From: Paulinella micropora
Lineage: Eukaryota > Cercozoa > Imbricatea > Euglyphida
Length of the DNA stretch: 64,000 nucleotides
Assembly: GCA_009731375.1 (NCBI GenBank)
Contig: BJOX01000348.1
Span: 291,267 to 355,266 of the forward strand
Reading direction: 5' to 3'
Position numbers and translations under genes: made by a program. Below the pieces are notes generated by a model. The model had not been told where the DNA came from. It did no database searches and saw nothing but the letters and a program-made list of their open reading frames with translations. Shown in pieces: positions 25,650 to 33,878 of this stretch (position 1 is the stretch's first letter; each line of letters opens with the position of its first letter).

Positions 25650-27461
25650 CTAAACCGAGGCCACCTCCAGGCTACCATTGCTTTCATGCAAGTACTTGAA
25701 ATAGGCGGAGTAAATCGTAATATCGTACAGGCCGTCAATGACTCCGCGCTTGCCCGAAGTGACGGCGGTGACAACCATTTCTTCTTGGGCGTTGTAAGCG
25801 GGCCCTGTGTCGTCAGGCGCCTGCTGGAACTTCAGCTTCAGCTGGTGAACGTCGCCGCGGGACCAGATGATGGGCTGGTCGTTCAGGTCCGTGACGGACG
25901 CGGTGTACTCCATCGCTGCACTGACCTCCCAGTCGACCGTGTTGGACGCACCGGCTCGTGTGTTGCTGAACTTGATCTTGACTCCGCAAGCGCGCAGCCA
26001 GCTCGAGCTAGCCAGCACGGTGTTGAGGTTCGTAAGCGCGGCCGTGGCGGGCGAAGTGTAGCGCCGGTCGGTAATTCTGGCAAACGTGAGGCCGGAGTCG
26101 ATATCGAGGATAGCCACCGTCACTCCCCTGAAGTCCACGATCAGGCGGTTGGTGTCGGACGCGGCAAAGGTCGCGCCGTTGGCGTAGAAGGGCCCGTACT
26201 TGTGCGTGATGGCTGTGGCGCGCGGCGCGGGGCCGGTGTTGATCACCAAGCGCTCGCGGTTGCCGACAAAGGTCTTGTAGCCGTCCATGACTCCGTCTAA
26301 CATGGCCTTGGGGTCGTTGCTGAACGGGATCAGGTACACGCCGTTGGACTTCATGTACGAGCTGCGCACCAGCTGGCCCATCGTCTCCTCGCGGAAAAAG
26401 CGCTCGTCGATCGGAGTGCCTTCGCCCATCTGCGATCTGCCGTGGACGTCTTCGAGGTCGATTGTCGTCGCGTCGCCCAGCATGTCGTAGGTCATCAAGC
26501 GACCCGTGGTGTCGTACGCGTACTGCGGGTAGTAGGTCGTGGCGTCTCCGTACGAGGTCTGGTCGCCTGACTTGCGGATGAAGACAAACAGCCCGCCGGA
26601 GTGGTGCGAGAATTGGTCCAAGTCAATTGCCAACCGGTCGGAGGGCTTGATGCGCTGGGCGTAGGCCGTGTACTGCACAAAGTCGATGTACTTCTGCTCG
26701 GCGACCTTGCCCTGCTTCAGCGGGCTCCTGCCCAGGCGCATCCCGTTCGGCAGCTGCGTGCAGCCCGTGATGAAGCGGATCTCGCTCAAGCTGGCCGTGC
26801 AAGGCACGGCGGGCGCGGACTGGCCGTTGATCGCCGACTGGGCCGCCACAAAGATCGAACCTCTGGGGTAAAACCGGATTTCGAGGTCGCCACGCAGCGT
26901 GCTCAGGTCCAAGTCCATTCCGTTAAGCCAGGTATGCAGCAGGGGCAAGTAGAAGTACTGCTCGTCGTTGTTCTCCCACTGGCGGCCGCTGACCTTGCCC
27001 GTCTTAGGGTCCATGTTGACCATGTCGGCAATCTGGTCGATAGCCTCTTGCGGCAGCGTGTTGAGTATCAGGTGCATCATGTCGCCGTGGTACCGCGCGA
27101 TTTCAGTGCCAGTCAGGCGGTCGATGTACTCAATTCTTTCGAACCACTGAGTGGTAGGCAAAACGCGCGAGTCGGTCGGCTGGCTGCCGCTGGTCGTGAA
27201 CGTGATCTTGAAACGCAGGGTCGCATCGTGGATCGCGCCGGACTGGTTGTTCTCGAGGATAAAGCTAAAAAAAGCGGTGTTGCTCAGCGCCGAGGTCGCG
27301 GCGGCGGGCGCCATGACCGTCTGCGTCCAGCAAGGGCGAGCATTGATCGCACGGGCGTGCTCGGGATCAATCAAGATCTCCTGGCCGTTACGCGCCCTCT
27401 TGCCGGTGGCGATTTTCTGCTGCTTGCTAGCAGGGGGCACGACGACGGTGGCGGAAGACAT
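25650..27461 (-). CDS. Major capsid protein, double jelly roll
   Basis: The 603-residue protein is the largest clear virion gene in the block. After a basic N-terminal arm (TGKRARNGQ) it shows the DJR major capsid pattern of polinton-like and related viruses: FFSFILENNQSGAIHDATLR, RVLPTTQWFERIEYIDRLTG with the following helix, DGMDLDL-type strand NGMDLDLSTLRGDLEIRFYP, and a second jelly roll beginning near QTSYGDATTYYPQYAYD. The C-terminal IYSAYFKYL strand is typical. Trimers of this protein would form pseudohexameric capsomers. Length is within the usual 500-650. No frameshift or stop is present. A late-type promoter motif precedes ATG 27461. Lineage placement needs a structural or profile search. 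Confidence 0.88.
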   Translation of the reverse strand: MSSATVVVPPASKQQKIATGKRARNGQEILIDPEHARAINARPCWTQTVMAPAAATSALSNTAFFSFILENNQSGAIHDATLRFKITFTTSGSQPTDSRVLPTTQWFERIEYIDRLTGTEIARYHGDMMHLILNTLPQEAIDQIADMVNMDPKTGKVSGRQWENNDEQYFYLPLLHTWLNGMDLDLSTLRGDLEIRFYPRGSIFVAAQSAINGQSAPAVPCTASLSEIRFITGCTQLPNGMRLGRSPLKQGKVAEQKYIDFVQYTAYAQRIKPSDRLAIDLDQFSHHSGGLFVFIRKSGDQTSYGDATTYYPQYAYDTTGRLMTYDMLGDATTIDLEDVHGRSQMGEGTPIDERFFREETMGQLVRSSYMKSNGVYLIPFSNDPKAMLDGVMDGYKTFVGNRERLVINTGPAPRATAITHKYGPFYANGATFAASDTNRLIVDFRGVTVAILDIDSGLTFARITDRRYTSPATAALTNLNTVLASSSWLRACGVKIKFSNTRAGASNTVDWEVSAAMEYTASVTDLNDQPIIWSRGDVHQLKLKFQQAPDDTGPAYNAQEEMVVTAVTSGKRGVIDGLYDITIYSAYFKYLHESNGSLEVASV

Positions 27462-27487
27462 CTTCGTTGGCAGTATACAATATTAAG

Positions 27488-27505
27488 CACAAAGAAGATT
27501 TTTTT
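27488..27505 (-). promoter_or_regulatory. A-tract/AATCTTC motif before the capsid gene
   Basis: Minus strand AAAAAAAATCTTCTTTG lies about 28 bases before ATG 27461 and overlaps the 3' end of the upstream gene. It belongs to the same motif class as those at 25439, 28469, 29713 and 38993. Confidence 0.5.
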
Positions 27506-27849
27506 TATTTTTTCAGGATCATCACGGCCCCGATCGCCGCGGCACCGACCGCCAAGGGCAGCGCCATGGACTTGAGGCTGCCCTCAGCGTTGTCGCCGAG
27601 CTGCCTAGTGGTGGCCATGGCGTCTTTCGGGATGTCGGTCACCTTGTCGATCTGCTTGCCGACAAAGTTGCCGATGCCCTTAAAAGTCTGGCCGATCTGG
27701 CGCAGGTTTTGCTTCGTATTTTCTCTTTTCTCTTCCTTTTTCTGCTTCTTGGCCGTTTGCTTGACTGTTTTGGCCTCTTGCTTGGCCTCCTTCTTGGCGG
27801 CCTTCTTGGCAGTGTTCTTGGCATGCCGTTCTCGCATGCGCTTGCCCAT
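27505..27849 (-). CDS. Lysine-rich protein with C-terminal TM segment
   Basis: The 114-residue protein begins with about 50 residues of K/A/E/R-rich helix (KKAAKKEAKQEAKTVKQTAK), continues with an amphipathic helix region (QIGQTFKGIGNFVGKQIDKV), and ends in LPLAVGAAAIGAVMILKK, one TM helix with a basic cap. The design suggests a membrane-anchored protein whose basic part could contact DNA or acidic partners, for example between core and internal membrane. It is next to the major capsid gene in the virion block. No family is recognised. Confidence 0.7.
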   Translation of the reverse strand: MGKRMRERHAKNTAKKAAKKEAKQEAKTVKQTAKKQKKEEKRENTKQNLRQIGQTFKGIGNFVGKQIDKVTDIPKDAMATTRQLGDNAEGSLKSMALPLAVGAAAIGAVMILKK

Positions 27850-27902
27850 CTTTCTTAATTAAACTTGATAAGTCACGAAAATTAAATTTTTCGCTTTTTT
27901 AT

Positions 27903-28286
27903 TTAAAAGACAATGACTTGGCAGATGCGTTCCATGACTTGCGCAATTTGTCCCAGGAACTGAGCGTCCTTGGCCAGATTTTGCTTGGCCAGAAATCTTT
28001 GCTGCAGCTGTTGCAGGGCGGGAGTCGGAGCACGAGTCTTGGCGGCCAGCTCAAACCAGATGCCAGCTTCGCTCTGGACGTACGCGGCGAGCTTGCCGTC
28101 CTTGTAGGCAGGCAAAAAGAACTTTTCAACGGTCGCAACTTGTTGCTCAAGACCTAAGTTCCACTGCATCCGCAGGTCCTTGCTCTCGCCGAGGGACAGC
28201 AGCCCCCAGTTGTCCAGCACAGTCTCCAGGTCCGCAAAGAGCTTCTGCAGCGCTTGGCGCTTGGTAAGGCCGCCGGAGGAGGTCAT
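27903..28286 (-). CDS. Hypothetical helical protein
   Basis: The 127-residue protein is mostly helical with aromatic spacing (WNLGLEQQVATVEKFFLPAY, GIWFELAAKT) and a glutamine-rich C-terminal helix. It has no TM segment or motif I recognise. Its first ~140 bases overlap the end of the upstream membrane-protein frame (28147-28446) in another frame. Its position among virion genes suggests a structural or assembly role. Confidence 0.65.
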   Translation of the reverse strand: MTSSGGLTKRQALQKLFADLETVLDNWGLLSLGESKDLRMQWNLGLEQQVATVEKFFLPAYKDGKLAAYVQSEAGIWFELAAKTRAPTPALQQLQQRFLAKQNLAKDAQFLGQIAQVMERICQVIVF

Positions 28287-28446
28287 CGAGCGTCACGTAA
28301 TGTGTGGGCAGCGGCTTGTCGAGGTCACACGAGATCGTTGGGTGACGCAAGAACCGTTTGCAACAGGCGCGCACACAGCCGACCACGATGATAGCGGTGG
28401 TAACGATCAAAGCCCAGGCCAGCAGAGCTTCTTCCTCCACTGGCAT
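28147..28446 (-). CDS. Membrane protein with N-terminal TM segment
   Basis: The frame encodes 99 residues: MPVEEEALLAWALIVTTAII then VVGCVRACCKRF, one TM helix followed by a cysteine/arginine-rich juxtamembrane stretch and a soluble tail (CDLDKPLPTHYVTLDDLL). The first ~55 residues look protein-like. The last ~45, which overlap the next gene in another frame, are alanine/glycine/arginine-rich and may be weakly constrained. A consensus A-tract/AATCTTG promoter motif 22 bases before the ATG supports the start. Confidence 0.65.
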   Translation of the reverse strand: MPVEEEALLAWALIVTTAIIVVGCVRACCKRFLRHPTISCDLDKPLPTHYVTLDDLLRRPYQAPSAAEALCGPGDCAGQLGAAVPRREQGPADAVELRS

Positions 28447-28468
28447 TGTTCACTTTAGACTAGCTACA

Positions 28469-28484
28469 CAAGATTCTTTTTTTA
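28469..28484 (-). promoter_or_regulatory. A-tract/AATCTTG promoter motif
   Basis: Minus strand TAAAAAAAGAATCTTG, 22 bases before ATG 28446. It includes the TAA stop of the upstream gene, so promoter and stop codon overlap. Confidence 0.55.
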
Positions 28485-28946
28485 GAAGCGGTAGTGTCCT
28501 TGGCCCGCGGGGTTCAGGTAGCCTTCGTAGAAGTACTGACTAAAAACTTCCGAAAGTGCACCGATCAAGAACAGTTGCTTGGCAGCGTCGTTGTCGCCTA
28601 CCATCCCAATCTGACCGCGGCCCATAAGCCTGGGTAGCATGGCAAACAGCAGACCTCCCCCGGCCACGTGCACGGCCAAGCTAGGGTAAGAGGCCAGGCG
28701 GCCCTCCTTGGTGCGGTTAAGGACCCTACTTTGAATGAGGTCAATAGCAGTGGCAGTCACAAAGGCCACGACAGCCAGGCCGGTGCTCTTGCTGACCATG
28801 ACACCACTCAGGCCGGGCACGGCCGAGAGGTTGAAGACGGCAGGGCCCTGAATGACGACCGGGGCGGCCACATAGGCAAAAGCGGCCGCCGCGCCTGACC
28901 GGGCAAAGTTTTCAAGCGAGAACAGATCGCTCACGACCTCGGACAT
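28482..28946 (-). CDS. Multi-pass membrane protein
   Basis: From ATG 28946 the protein has 154 residues. Hydrophobic stretches at about residues 17-37 (AAAAFAYVAAPVVIQGPAVF), 45-68 (GVMVSKSTGLAVVAFVTATA), 88-108 and 122-140 suggest three to four TM helices separated by short loops, with RSVLNRTKEGR-like basic text between the second and third. No family is recognised. It resembles small multi-pass proteins of internal-membrane viruses in layout. The longer frame to 28979 starts with GTG and is less likely in a eukaryote. Confidence 0.65.
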   Translation of the reverse strand: MSEVVSDLFSLENFARSGAAAAFAYVAAPVVIQGPAVFNLSAVPGLSGVMVSKSTGLAVVAFVTATAIDLIQSRVLNRTKEGRLASYPSLAVHVAGGGLLFAMLPRLMGRGQIGMVGDNDAAKQLFLIGALSEVFSQYFYEGYLNPAGQGHYRF

Positions 28947-29007
28947 TTTCCTTTCTGGAGAGATGTTTAATGGGCGCACAACAAAATAAAATTTTTTTTT
29001 TTATTAT

Positions 29008-29682
29008 TTAACTGCTCTTCTTCTTTTCTTCCTCTGGCGCGGGTGCGTCCAGATTTGTAGCTTGGCTCGGCTGTGCTACGAACATCGTGTTCTTGGCATG
29101 GGTGATGGCGGCCGTTTGTGCCGTCAGCAGAGCCAGTTCAGTCATAGGGTCCAGGCGCTGCAGCCCGATGCCCGCGCGCAGCTTGGCCCGCTCGAGCAAG
29201 AAGCACCACCGGTCATTGGCAAAGCAGGCCTCGGTCGTGCCCGCGATCTGGTAACGCGACCGGTTCGCTACCAGGTTTTCGAGACAGACGAGCCCTTGCT
29301 TGAGCACGGCGTCCGCTAGCTCGCCCGACAGTTCACCTTCCAGCACTTCCTCGACTTCGTCCAACAGCAGCGGCAGCTTCTGTCTCGGCAGTCTGCGCAG
29401 AGTCTTTGGGTCGCAGTTGATGTGCGCCTTCTTGAGCTTGGGACCAATGAGGGCACTGCGGCCGTAAGCGCACAAGAGTCGGTAGTTGGGGTCATCGCGC
29501 AGTACGGGGTCTTCTGGTCCTGTTGCAGACGATGGCGCGGCTCCTAGACGCCGGGCCAGGCTCGCCTGAGAAGGGCCTGCCGTCCTGCGTCGCTTGGCCG
29601 GAGGAGGGGGGAGTGAGACAGCGGGCGGCTGTTCGATCTTTGTCTCGAGAGGAGGCTCTAAGTTGGCGAAAGGGTCTGTCAT
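29008..29682 (-). CDS. Hypothetical virion-block protein with NLS-like motif
   Basis: From ATG 29682 the protein has 224 residues. It starts with a proline-rich acidic arm, then PPAKRRRTAGPSQASLARRL, a classic basic nuclear-targeting-like cluster. A helical globular part follows with DPNYRLLCAYGRSALIGPKL and PMTELALLTAQTAAITHAKN, and the tail EEEKKKSS is charged. No family is recognised. The frame's extra codons to 29691 begin with GTG. A consensus promoter motif lies 30 bases upstream. A structural or core role is suggested by its place among capsid genes. Confidence 0.7.
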   Translation of the reverse strand: MTDPFANLEPPLETKIEQPPAVSLPPPPAKRRRTAGPSQASLARRLGAAPSSATGPEDPVLRDDPNYRLLCAYGRSALIGPKLKKAHINCDPKTLRRLPRQKLPLLLDEVEEVLEGELSGELADAVLKQGLVCLENLVANRSRYQIAGTTEACFANDRWCFLLERAKLRAGIGLQRLDPMTELALLTAQTAAITHAKNTMFVAQPSQATNLDAPAPEEEKKKSS

Positions 29683-29712
29683 GATGATCACCCTTTTAAT
29701 CTATCAATGCCC

Positions 29713-29727
29713 CAAGATTCTTTTTTT
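29713..29727 (-). promoter_or_regulatory. A-tract/AATCTTG promoter motif
   Basis: Minus strand AAAAAAAGAATCTTG, 30 bases before ATG 29682. It is identical over 15 bases to the motif before ATG 28446. Confidence 0.55.
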
Positions 29728-29730
29728 AGA

Positions 29731-30324
29731 CTACTCAAAGATGTTGGCATTGCCGGCCTTGTGGATGGTGTTCCAGCCTCGCACAGAGCCGTTCTCGCGA
29801 TCGAGAGAAGACACCGCGGGGATTCGCGCCCACTGTTCGTCTCTGATCTTGGCCGCTTGGTACTGTTCCACGAAACCCGCCACTTGCATGCAGCCCTCCC
29901 AGGAATTTCCGTAGGTTCGACGCAATTCTACGAGCCATGGTAGCATGTTGGTGTTGTTTGCGTCCCATTTGTCTGCATTTTCATTTGCGCAGCAGTTGCT
30001 CTTGCAGAAAGCCTCTCCGTACACGCCAGTGATCTCCTTCGGTGTGCCGACGAGCAGGACCGCTCCCTTGTACCAAGGAGCCAGCGAGTTCTGCGACAGG
30101 CGCTGGGCCACCGTCTTCATCTGGCTGATAACAGGGAATTTGGCTTCATCGAGGCCCGTACCCGCGGCGGACAGGGCCGAATAGATGATCGAGCTGGTAG
30201 CAAGCGAGTCGGTCTGGATAATCGGCCGGGTCTCGGTACCATGCTCGACTTGGTTGGCCTGGGCGGCGGCCGCCTTTTCTTCGCCTGTGTTGACTAGCGG
30301 CACGGTAGGGCCCCGGTTGCTCAT
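29731..30324 (-). CDS. Hypothetical virion-block protein
   Basis: From ATG 30324 the protein has 197 residues. The N-terminal ~60 are polar and likely disordered (MSNRGPTVPLVNTGEEKAAA). The rest is globular and helical, with paired cysteines in FCKSNCCANENADKWDANNT, a W-rich segment (NMLPWLVELRRTYGNSWEG) and QYQAAKIRDEQWARIP. The frame's upstream codons start with TTG. No family is recognised; the cysteines could bind metal or form disulfides. It is in the minus-strand capsid gene block. Confidence 0.7.
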   Translation of the reverse strand: MSNRGPTVPLVNTGEEKAAAAQANQVEHGTETRPIIQTDSLATSSIIYSALSAAGTGLDEAKFPVISQMKTVAQRLSQNSLAPWYKGAVLLVGTPKEITGVYGEAFCKSNCCANENADKWDANNTNMLPWLVELRRTYGNSWEGCMQVAGFVEQYQAAKIRDEQWARIPAVSSLDRENGSVRGWNTIHKAGNANIFE

Positions 30325-30365
30325 GGTTGTATTTAACAATCACCCGACAAGAAAAAAAAATTTAA

Positions 30366-30632
30366 TTATTTGCCGCCGCCAATCAGCTGCTGTTCGCAGC
30401 GGGCGGCTTGTTCTGGTGTCACTTCTAGCAAGATGGTGGCATCGGCAATCGCCGGTTGCTTAAACACTTTCTCAATGGGCGCTTCGGCCACGGTAGTCTG
30501 CAGGACCTCGATCGCTTTTTTTTCGGCGTCCTCTTGCTGTCGGCGTTTCTGCCCCGCGACGCGCGACTGTGCCTCGTTGACTTTGCCCAAGGCCAGCGCC
30601 AAGGTCGGATCAAAAAAAGCCAGGTGTTGCAT
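30366..30632 (-). CDS. Small hypothetical protein
   Basis: From ATG 30632 the protein has 88 residues: MQHLAFFDPTLALALGKVNE, a charged helix (RVAGQKRRQQEDAEKKAIEV), then an aliphatic segment and a C-terminal CEQQLIGGGK. The GGGK-type terminus is notable, since viral structural precursors often carry GG-x cleavage sites, but no matching viral protease is evident in this element. Function is unknown. Confidence 0.6.
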   Translation of the reverse strand: MQHLAFFDPTLALALGKVNEAQSRVAGQKRRQQEDAEKKAIEVLQTTVAEAPIEKVFKQPAIADATILLEVTPEQAARCEQQLIGGGK

Positions 30633-30677
30633 TTTTTTCTCTCCTTGTTTTGGCAAGCAATCAGTTTATTTTTTTTT

Positions 30678-32786
30678 TCATTGAGTGCCCCTGAACGCGT
30701 ACGCGATCTGGTCCGCGTCGAGGACGCTCTTGAGACCGGACAATGCCTCCCGTATTTCTTCATTGTCTTTTTGCTGGATAGCCTTCTCGAGTTTCTGGGC
30801 CCTCTCTTGCTGGAAATCAGTGAGGTTGTTAGGCAAGGCATGCAGAATCCATAGTGCCGCGTCTGCAGCAGTGGCATTGGTGCCGAGAAGCTCGCCGACA
30901 TTGCCGTACTTAAACTCTTGCGCCAATTGTTGCTTGCCATCATCTGACCACTCGATTTGTGGAGGTAAGTGGCTCGTGTCGCTGGTCACGGCGTATGACA
31001 GGAGGTTTTTCACCGTGCCCGTTGTCATGTCTGCTCCTGTCAGCAGAAGCTTGCCGGTGCCTTCTGTCAGGCCACCTAAGCCCTCTATGAGTTTTACTCC
31101 TGCGCCCCCGAGCAGCTTGCCTCCTTCACTTGCTACGCTGCCCACGCCCGTCGCCAAGCTGCCTATACCACCCCCAAGGCCTGGCGCAGCGCTGTTGGCT
31201 GCGCTGCCGATCGTAGTGCCGACCACGTCAGCGGAGCCGCCAACAAGAGCGCCGATCAAGCTGCCGACCCCTCCACCGACGGCCGCGATCGTGCCCAGCG
31301 CACTGGCGACCTTGGTGGCGCCGAGCGCCTTTCCGACCTTGATAGTCAGGACCTTTTGCTTGTGTTTAGCCAGCTCTTTCTGTTTTTGCGCCAATTGTTG
31401 TTTGGACATTATCCCCTTTTGTTCCGCCTCCGCTAACTTGCTCTCGGCCGCGTCAATCTGGGCAAGCATCGCAGTCTTGGCCTCCTGTAGCTTGACGGAA
31501 TTGGCCTTCGTGGCAACTTTGCTCTTGAGCTCGCTCATTTCCTTGGCGTCCTGTGTTGCCTTTGCCGTCAATTTGTCCAGATTTGCGATTGCCTCCTGGG
31601 CCTTTTCTCTTTGGACCTTGGCCTCTGCCTCTTGCTTGGCGGCCTGGGTAGTGGTTTCCAACAAGTCTCCCTCGGTGTCCAGCTTCTCCTTGGCGGACTC
31701 GTTGAGTTTCTTCTTGGCTTCCACTTTCTTGGCCTCCGCTTCAGCCAACTTCTTTTGTTGCTCTGCCTTCTTGAGTGTGGCGTTGGTCTCTGCGTTTAAC
31801 TTGGCCACCTCATATTCGTGTTTTTCGTCCTCGTACAGCTCGGTGGCCTGGTGCATCGCCACTGCCACGTCGATTGGGTCGGGGCTGGAGTCGTTGAGTG
31901 CTACTTGCAGCCGGGAGAGAGCAAGGTTGAGTGACGGGCTAGGAACCAGAACGCCGGCCGTGGGCTCGAGTAGCTTGTCCTTCCATTTGGTAAACGGGTC
32001 CGACCCGCCCAGCAGGTTTGCAAAAAATGAGCCGATGTGCGTGTCCTTGGTAGCCTGAAGGAGAGCAGCCGCGTCGGTCCTGGTTTGTGGCGTAACGTAC
32101 GGCGGCATGCTCTTGTGTGGCTTCTTGGCGGGAGGAGGGGGCGGCTCGTCTTCTTCCTGCCCCTCTTCCACTTGGCCGTCCTCGCTCTCTTTTGGACCCT
32201 CATCCTTCGTCTCCGCTGCCTTTGGGGGCTCCTTGTCCTCTTCCTTCGTCTCTGCGGGTTTTTTCGGCTCTTCTTTGTCCTCCTTCGCCTTCTCGGGCTC
32301 GTGCTCTTCCTCCTCAGTCACACCTGATTCGTCTTCCTCTCCCCCCTCCTCATCTTCTTCCATCTTCTCTGGCTCGTCGGCCTTCTCTGCAGCCTTCGGC
32401 TCCTCTTCCGTCTCCTCCGTCTTCTCCTCGTCGTGTTCTGCGGCCTTCGGCCCCTCTTCCTTCTCTTTTGTTTCTGCGGCCTTCGGCTCCTCTTCCTTCT
32501 TCTTTTGTTCTACAGCCTTCGGCCCCTTCGCTTCTTCTGTCTTTGTGGGCACTGCGATTGCCGGCGCCGCCTCCGCCGGCTCCAGCAGCTGCATGGCCGC
32601 GCCGAGGTTAGGATTTGCGTAGTGCATAAGGCTGCGGGCCTTGGCAGAGACAGCCACAGGGCCCTGGTTTTCCGGTCGCTTGAGCCGCTTCGGCATGGGC
32701 GATTCGTCCAGCCAGGCCGGCCTCTTCCGAGAACCATCTGCTACTACCGGCCGGGTGCTGATCCACGGACAGTTTGAAGTAAACAT
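30678..32786 (-). CDS. Large acidic coiled-coil virion-like protein with hydrophobic domain
   Basis: The 702-residue protein has four parts. The N-terminus carries MPKRLKRPENQ and ARSLMHYANPNLGAAMQLL, the latter shared with the next gene. Residues ~80-230 are an E/K/P-rich repeat (EEEPKAAETKEKEEGPKAAE and similar). Residues ~310-490 are a long coiled coil rich in K, A and E. Residues ~490-610 are glycine/alanine-rich and hydrophobic (AAVGGGVGSLIGALVGGSAD), able to insert in membranes. A helical C-terminus follows. This recalls membrane-active minor virion proteins, but I recognise no family. A long antisense open frame over it is a shadow of the composition. Confidence 0.7.
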   Translation of the reverse strand: MFTSNCPWISTRPVVADGSRKRPAWLDESPMPKRLKRPENQGPVAVSAKARSLMHYANPNLGAAMQLLEPAEAAPAIAVPTKTEEAKGPKAVEQKKKEEEPKAAETKEKEEGPKAAEHDEEKTEETEEEPKAAEKADEPEKMEEDEEGGEEDESGVTEEEEHEPEKAKEDKEEPKKPAETKEEDKEPPKAAETKDEGPKESEDGQVEEGQEEDEPPPPPAKKPHKSMPPYVTPQTRTDAAALLQATKDTHIGSFFANLLGGSDPFTKWKDKLLEPTAGVLVPSPSLNLALSRLQVALNDSSPDPIDVAVAMHQATELYEDEKHEYEVAKLNAETNATLKKAEQQKKLAEAEAKKVEAKKKLNESAKEKLDTEGDLLETTTQAAKQEAEAKVQREKAQEAIANLDKLTAKATQDAKEMSELKSKVATKANSVKLQEAKTAMLAQIDAAESKLAEAEQKGIMSKQQLAQKQKELAKHKQKVLTIKVGKALGATKVASALGTIAAVGGGVGSLIGALVGGSADVVGTTIGSAANSAAPGLGGGIGSLATGVGSVASEGGKLLGGAGVKLIEGLGGLTEGTGKLLLTGADMTTGTVKNLLSYAVTSDTSHLPPQIEWSDDGKQQLAQEFKYGNVGELLGTNATAADAALWILHALPNNLTDFQQERAQKLEKAIQQKDNEEIREALSGLKSVLDADQIAYAFRGTQ

Positions 32787-32819
32787 CGATATTTGTTTAC
32801 TAATGGTCAGGAAAAAAAA

Positions 32820-33662
32820 TCAAGCGAGCGCCTCGTCTATGATACTCTTTCTAGACTTCAGCCGCTGCAATTTCTTGACTTTGGCTTGGTGTCCGTCGTC
32901 GTCATCGAGATCGTCGCCCCATGCATCCTCTGCGTCCTTTATCTCCTTTTTTAGATCCTTGATCATGTCCGCTAGCTTGTCCTTTCTCGCCCTCAGTTTT
33001 GCCTCCAGCGCGGGTGTCTTGTTGGCTTTGTATTCTGCTGCCTTTTCTTTGAGCTCTGTCATCTTGTCTCCGCCCACAGTGCCACCGCCACCGGCGCCCG
33101 CAAATTTCTTGCTGAGGGCGGACTGCAGCGTGCCGAGGCCGCCGCCTGCTGCTTTGGCGTCAGGCTTTTGTGTTTTGGCATCCGGCTTTGGTGCTTTTTT
33201 CAGTTTCTTGCCTGCTTGGATTTGGGACAACAAGTCTGGCTTAGCGCCGCCCTTTTTGTCTGTCTTGTCGTCGTCGTGCACTACGACAGCCGCGCTGCTG
33301 TCAAACGACTGTAGCACCGGCGCGGCCGGAGGAGTCTTCGCGTCAGCGGCGGGCGCGGCGGCCGCCGAGTTCTTCTTGTCGTCGCCGTCGTGCACTATGA
33401 CAGCCGCGCTGCTGTCAAATGACTGTAGCACCGGCGCGGCATGCGTGGCCTTCGCATCTGTGGCAGCGGGCACAGTTGCTGCTGGCGCGACTGCATCCAG
33501 CACGGCCGAGAGCTGTGGGTTAGCATATTTCATGATCTCCCTGGTCTTGGTCGCCATCTCGGCCGACCCGCCACCCACAAAGCCTGTGCGCTGCTTCTTG
33601 AAGGAAACAGGCGCATCGCTGGTAAAAGCACGGCCGGCGTGCCTCTTGCGCCAGGGCTTCAT
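32820..33662 (-). CDS. Charged virion-like protein sharing an N-terminal motif with its neighbour
   Basis: The 280-residue protein has a basic N-terminus (MKPWRKRHAGRAF, SFKKQRTGF), then KTREIMKYANPQLSAVLDAV, which matches the neighbour's ARSLMHYANPNLGAAM segment. Two tandem copies of AAPVLQSFDSSAAVIVHDGD-like text follow (~residues 79-130), then a lysine/alanine-rich linker and a C-terminal coiled coil with an acidic patch (DAWGDDLDDDDG). The shared YANP motif in two adjacent, otherwise different proteins hints at a common targeting or docking function. No enzymatic motif is present. Confidence 0.7.
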   Translation of the reverse strand: MKPWRKRHAGRAFTSDAPVSFKKQRTGFVGGGSAEMATKTREIMKYANPQLSAVLDAVAPAATVPAATDAKATHAAPVLQSFDSSAAVIVHDGDDKKNSAAAAPAADAKTPPAAPVLQSFDSSAAVVVHDDDKTDKKGGAKPDLLSQIQAGKKLKKAPKPDAKTQKPDAKAAGGGLGTLQSALSKKFAGAGGGGTVGGDKMTELKEKAAEYKANKTPALEAKLRARKDKLADMIKDLKKEIKDAEDAWGDDLDDDDGHQAKVKKLQRLKSRKSIIDEALA

Positions 33663-33703
33663 TTTTTATCAAACTGTCTGGCGATGAAAATAAAAAAAAC
33701 CTG

Positions 33704-33841
33704 CTACTTCTTCTTACTGACAACGGGTTTCTTCTTGGCCGGCTTCTTCTTGGCCTTGTTGAGCGCTGCCTTTACCACTGCCTTCGCCGGTTCGGCTTGG
33801 TCGACTAGCAAGCGCGTCCTGTCACTCAAGACTAGCGGCAT
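33704..33841 (-). CDS. 45-residue basic protein
   Basis: ATG 33841 opens 45 codons ending in TAG (33706-33704). The protein starts MPLVLSDRTRLLVDQAEPAK, has a short helix, and ends in a lysine tail (KKKPAKKKPVVSKKK). The composition resembles a histone-H1-like or viral core DNA-condensing peptide. It is divergent from the packaging ATPase gene with 37 bases between their start codons. Size and composition make it easy to miss. Confidence 0.65.
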   Translation of the reverse strand: MPLVLSDRTRLLVDQAEPAKAVVKAALNKAKKKPAKKKPVVSKKK

Positions 33842-33878
33842 ATCTTTTTTTTAATATTCGGCGAGAAGTTTTAAAAAA

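Noticed and set aside
26601-27575. 324-codon plus-strand frame opposite the major capsid gene
   Set aside because: It is antisense to a confident capsid gene and has no recognisable motif.
30685-32058. 457-codon open frame on the plus strand opposite the large coiled-coil gene
   Set aside because: It is a composition shadow of the K/E/A-rich minus-strand gene: serine/leucine-rich with no domain.
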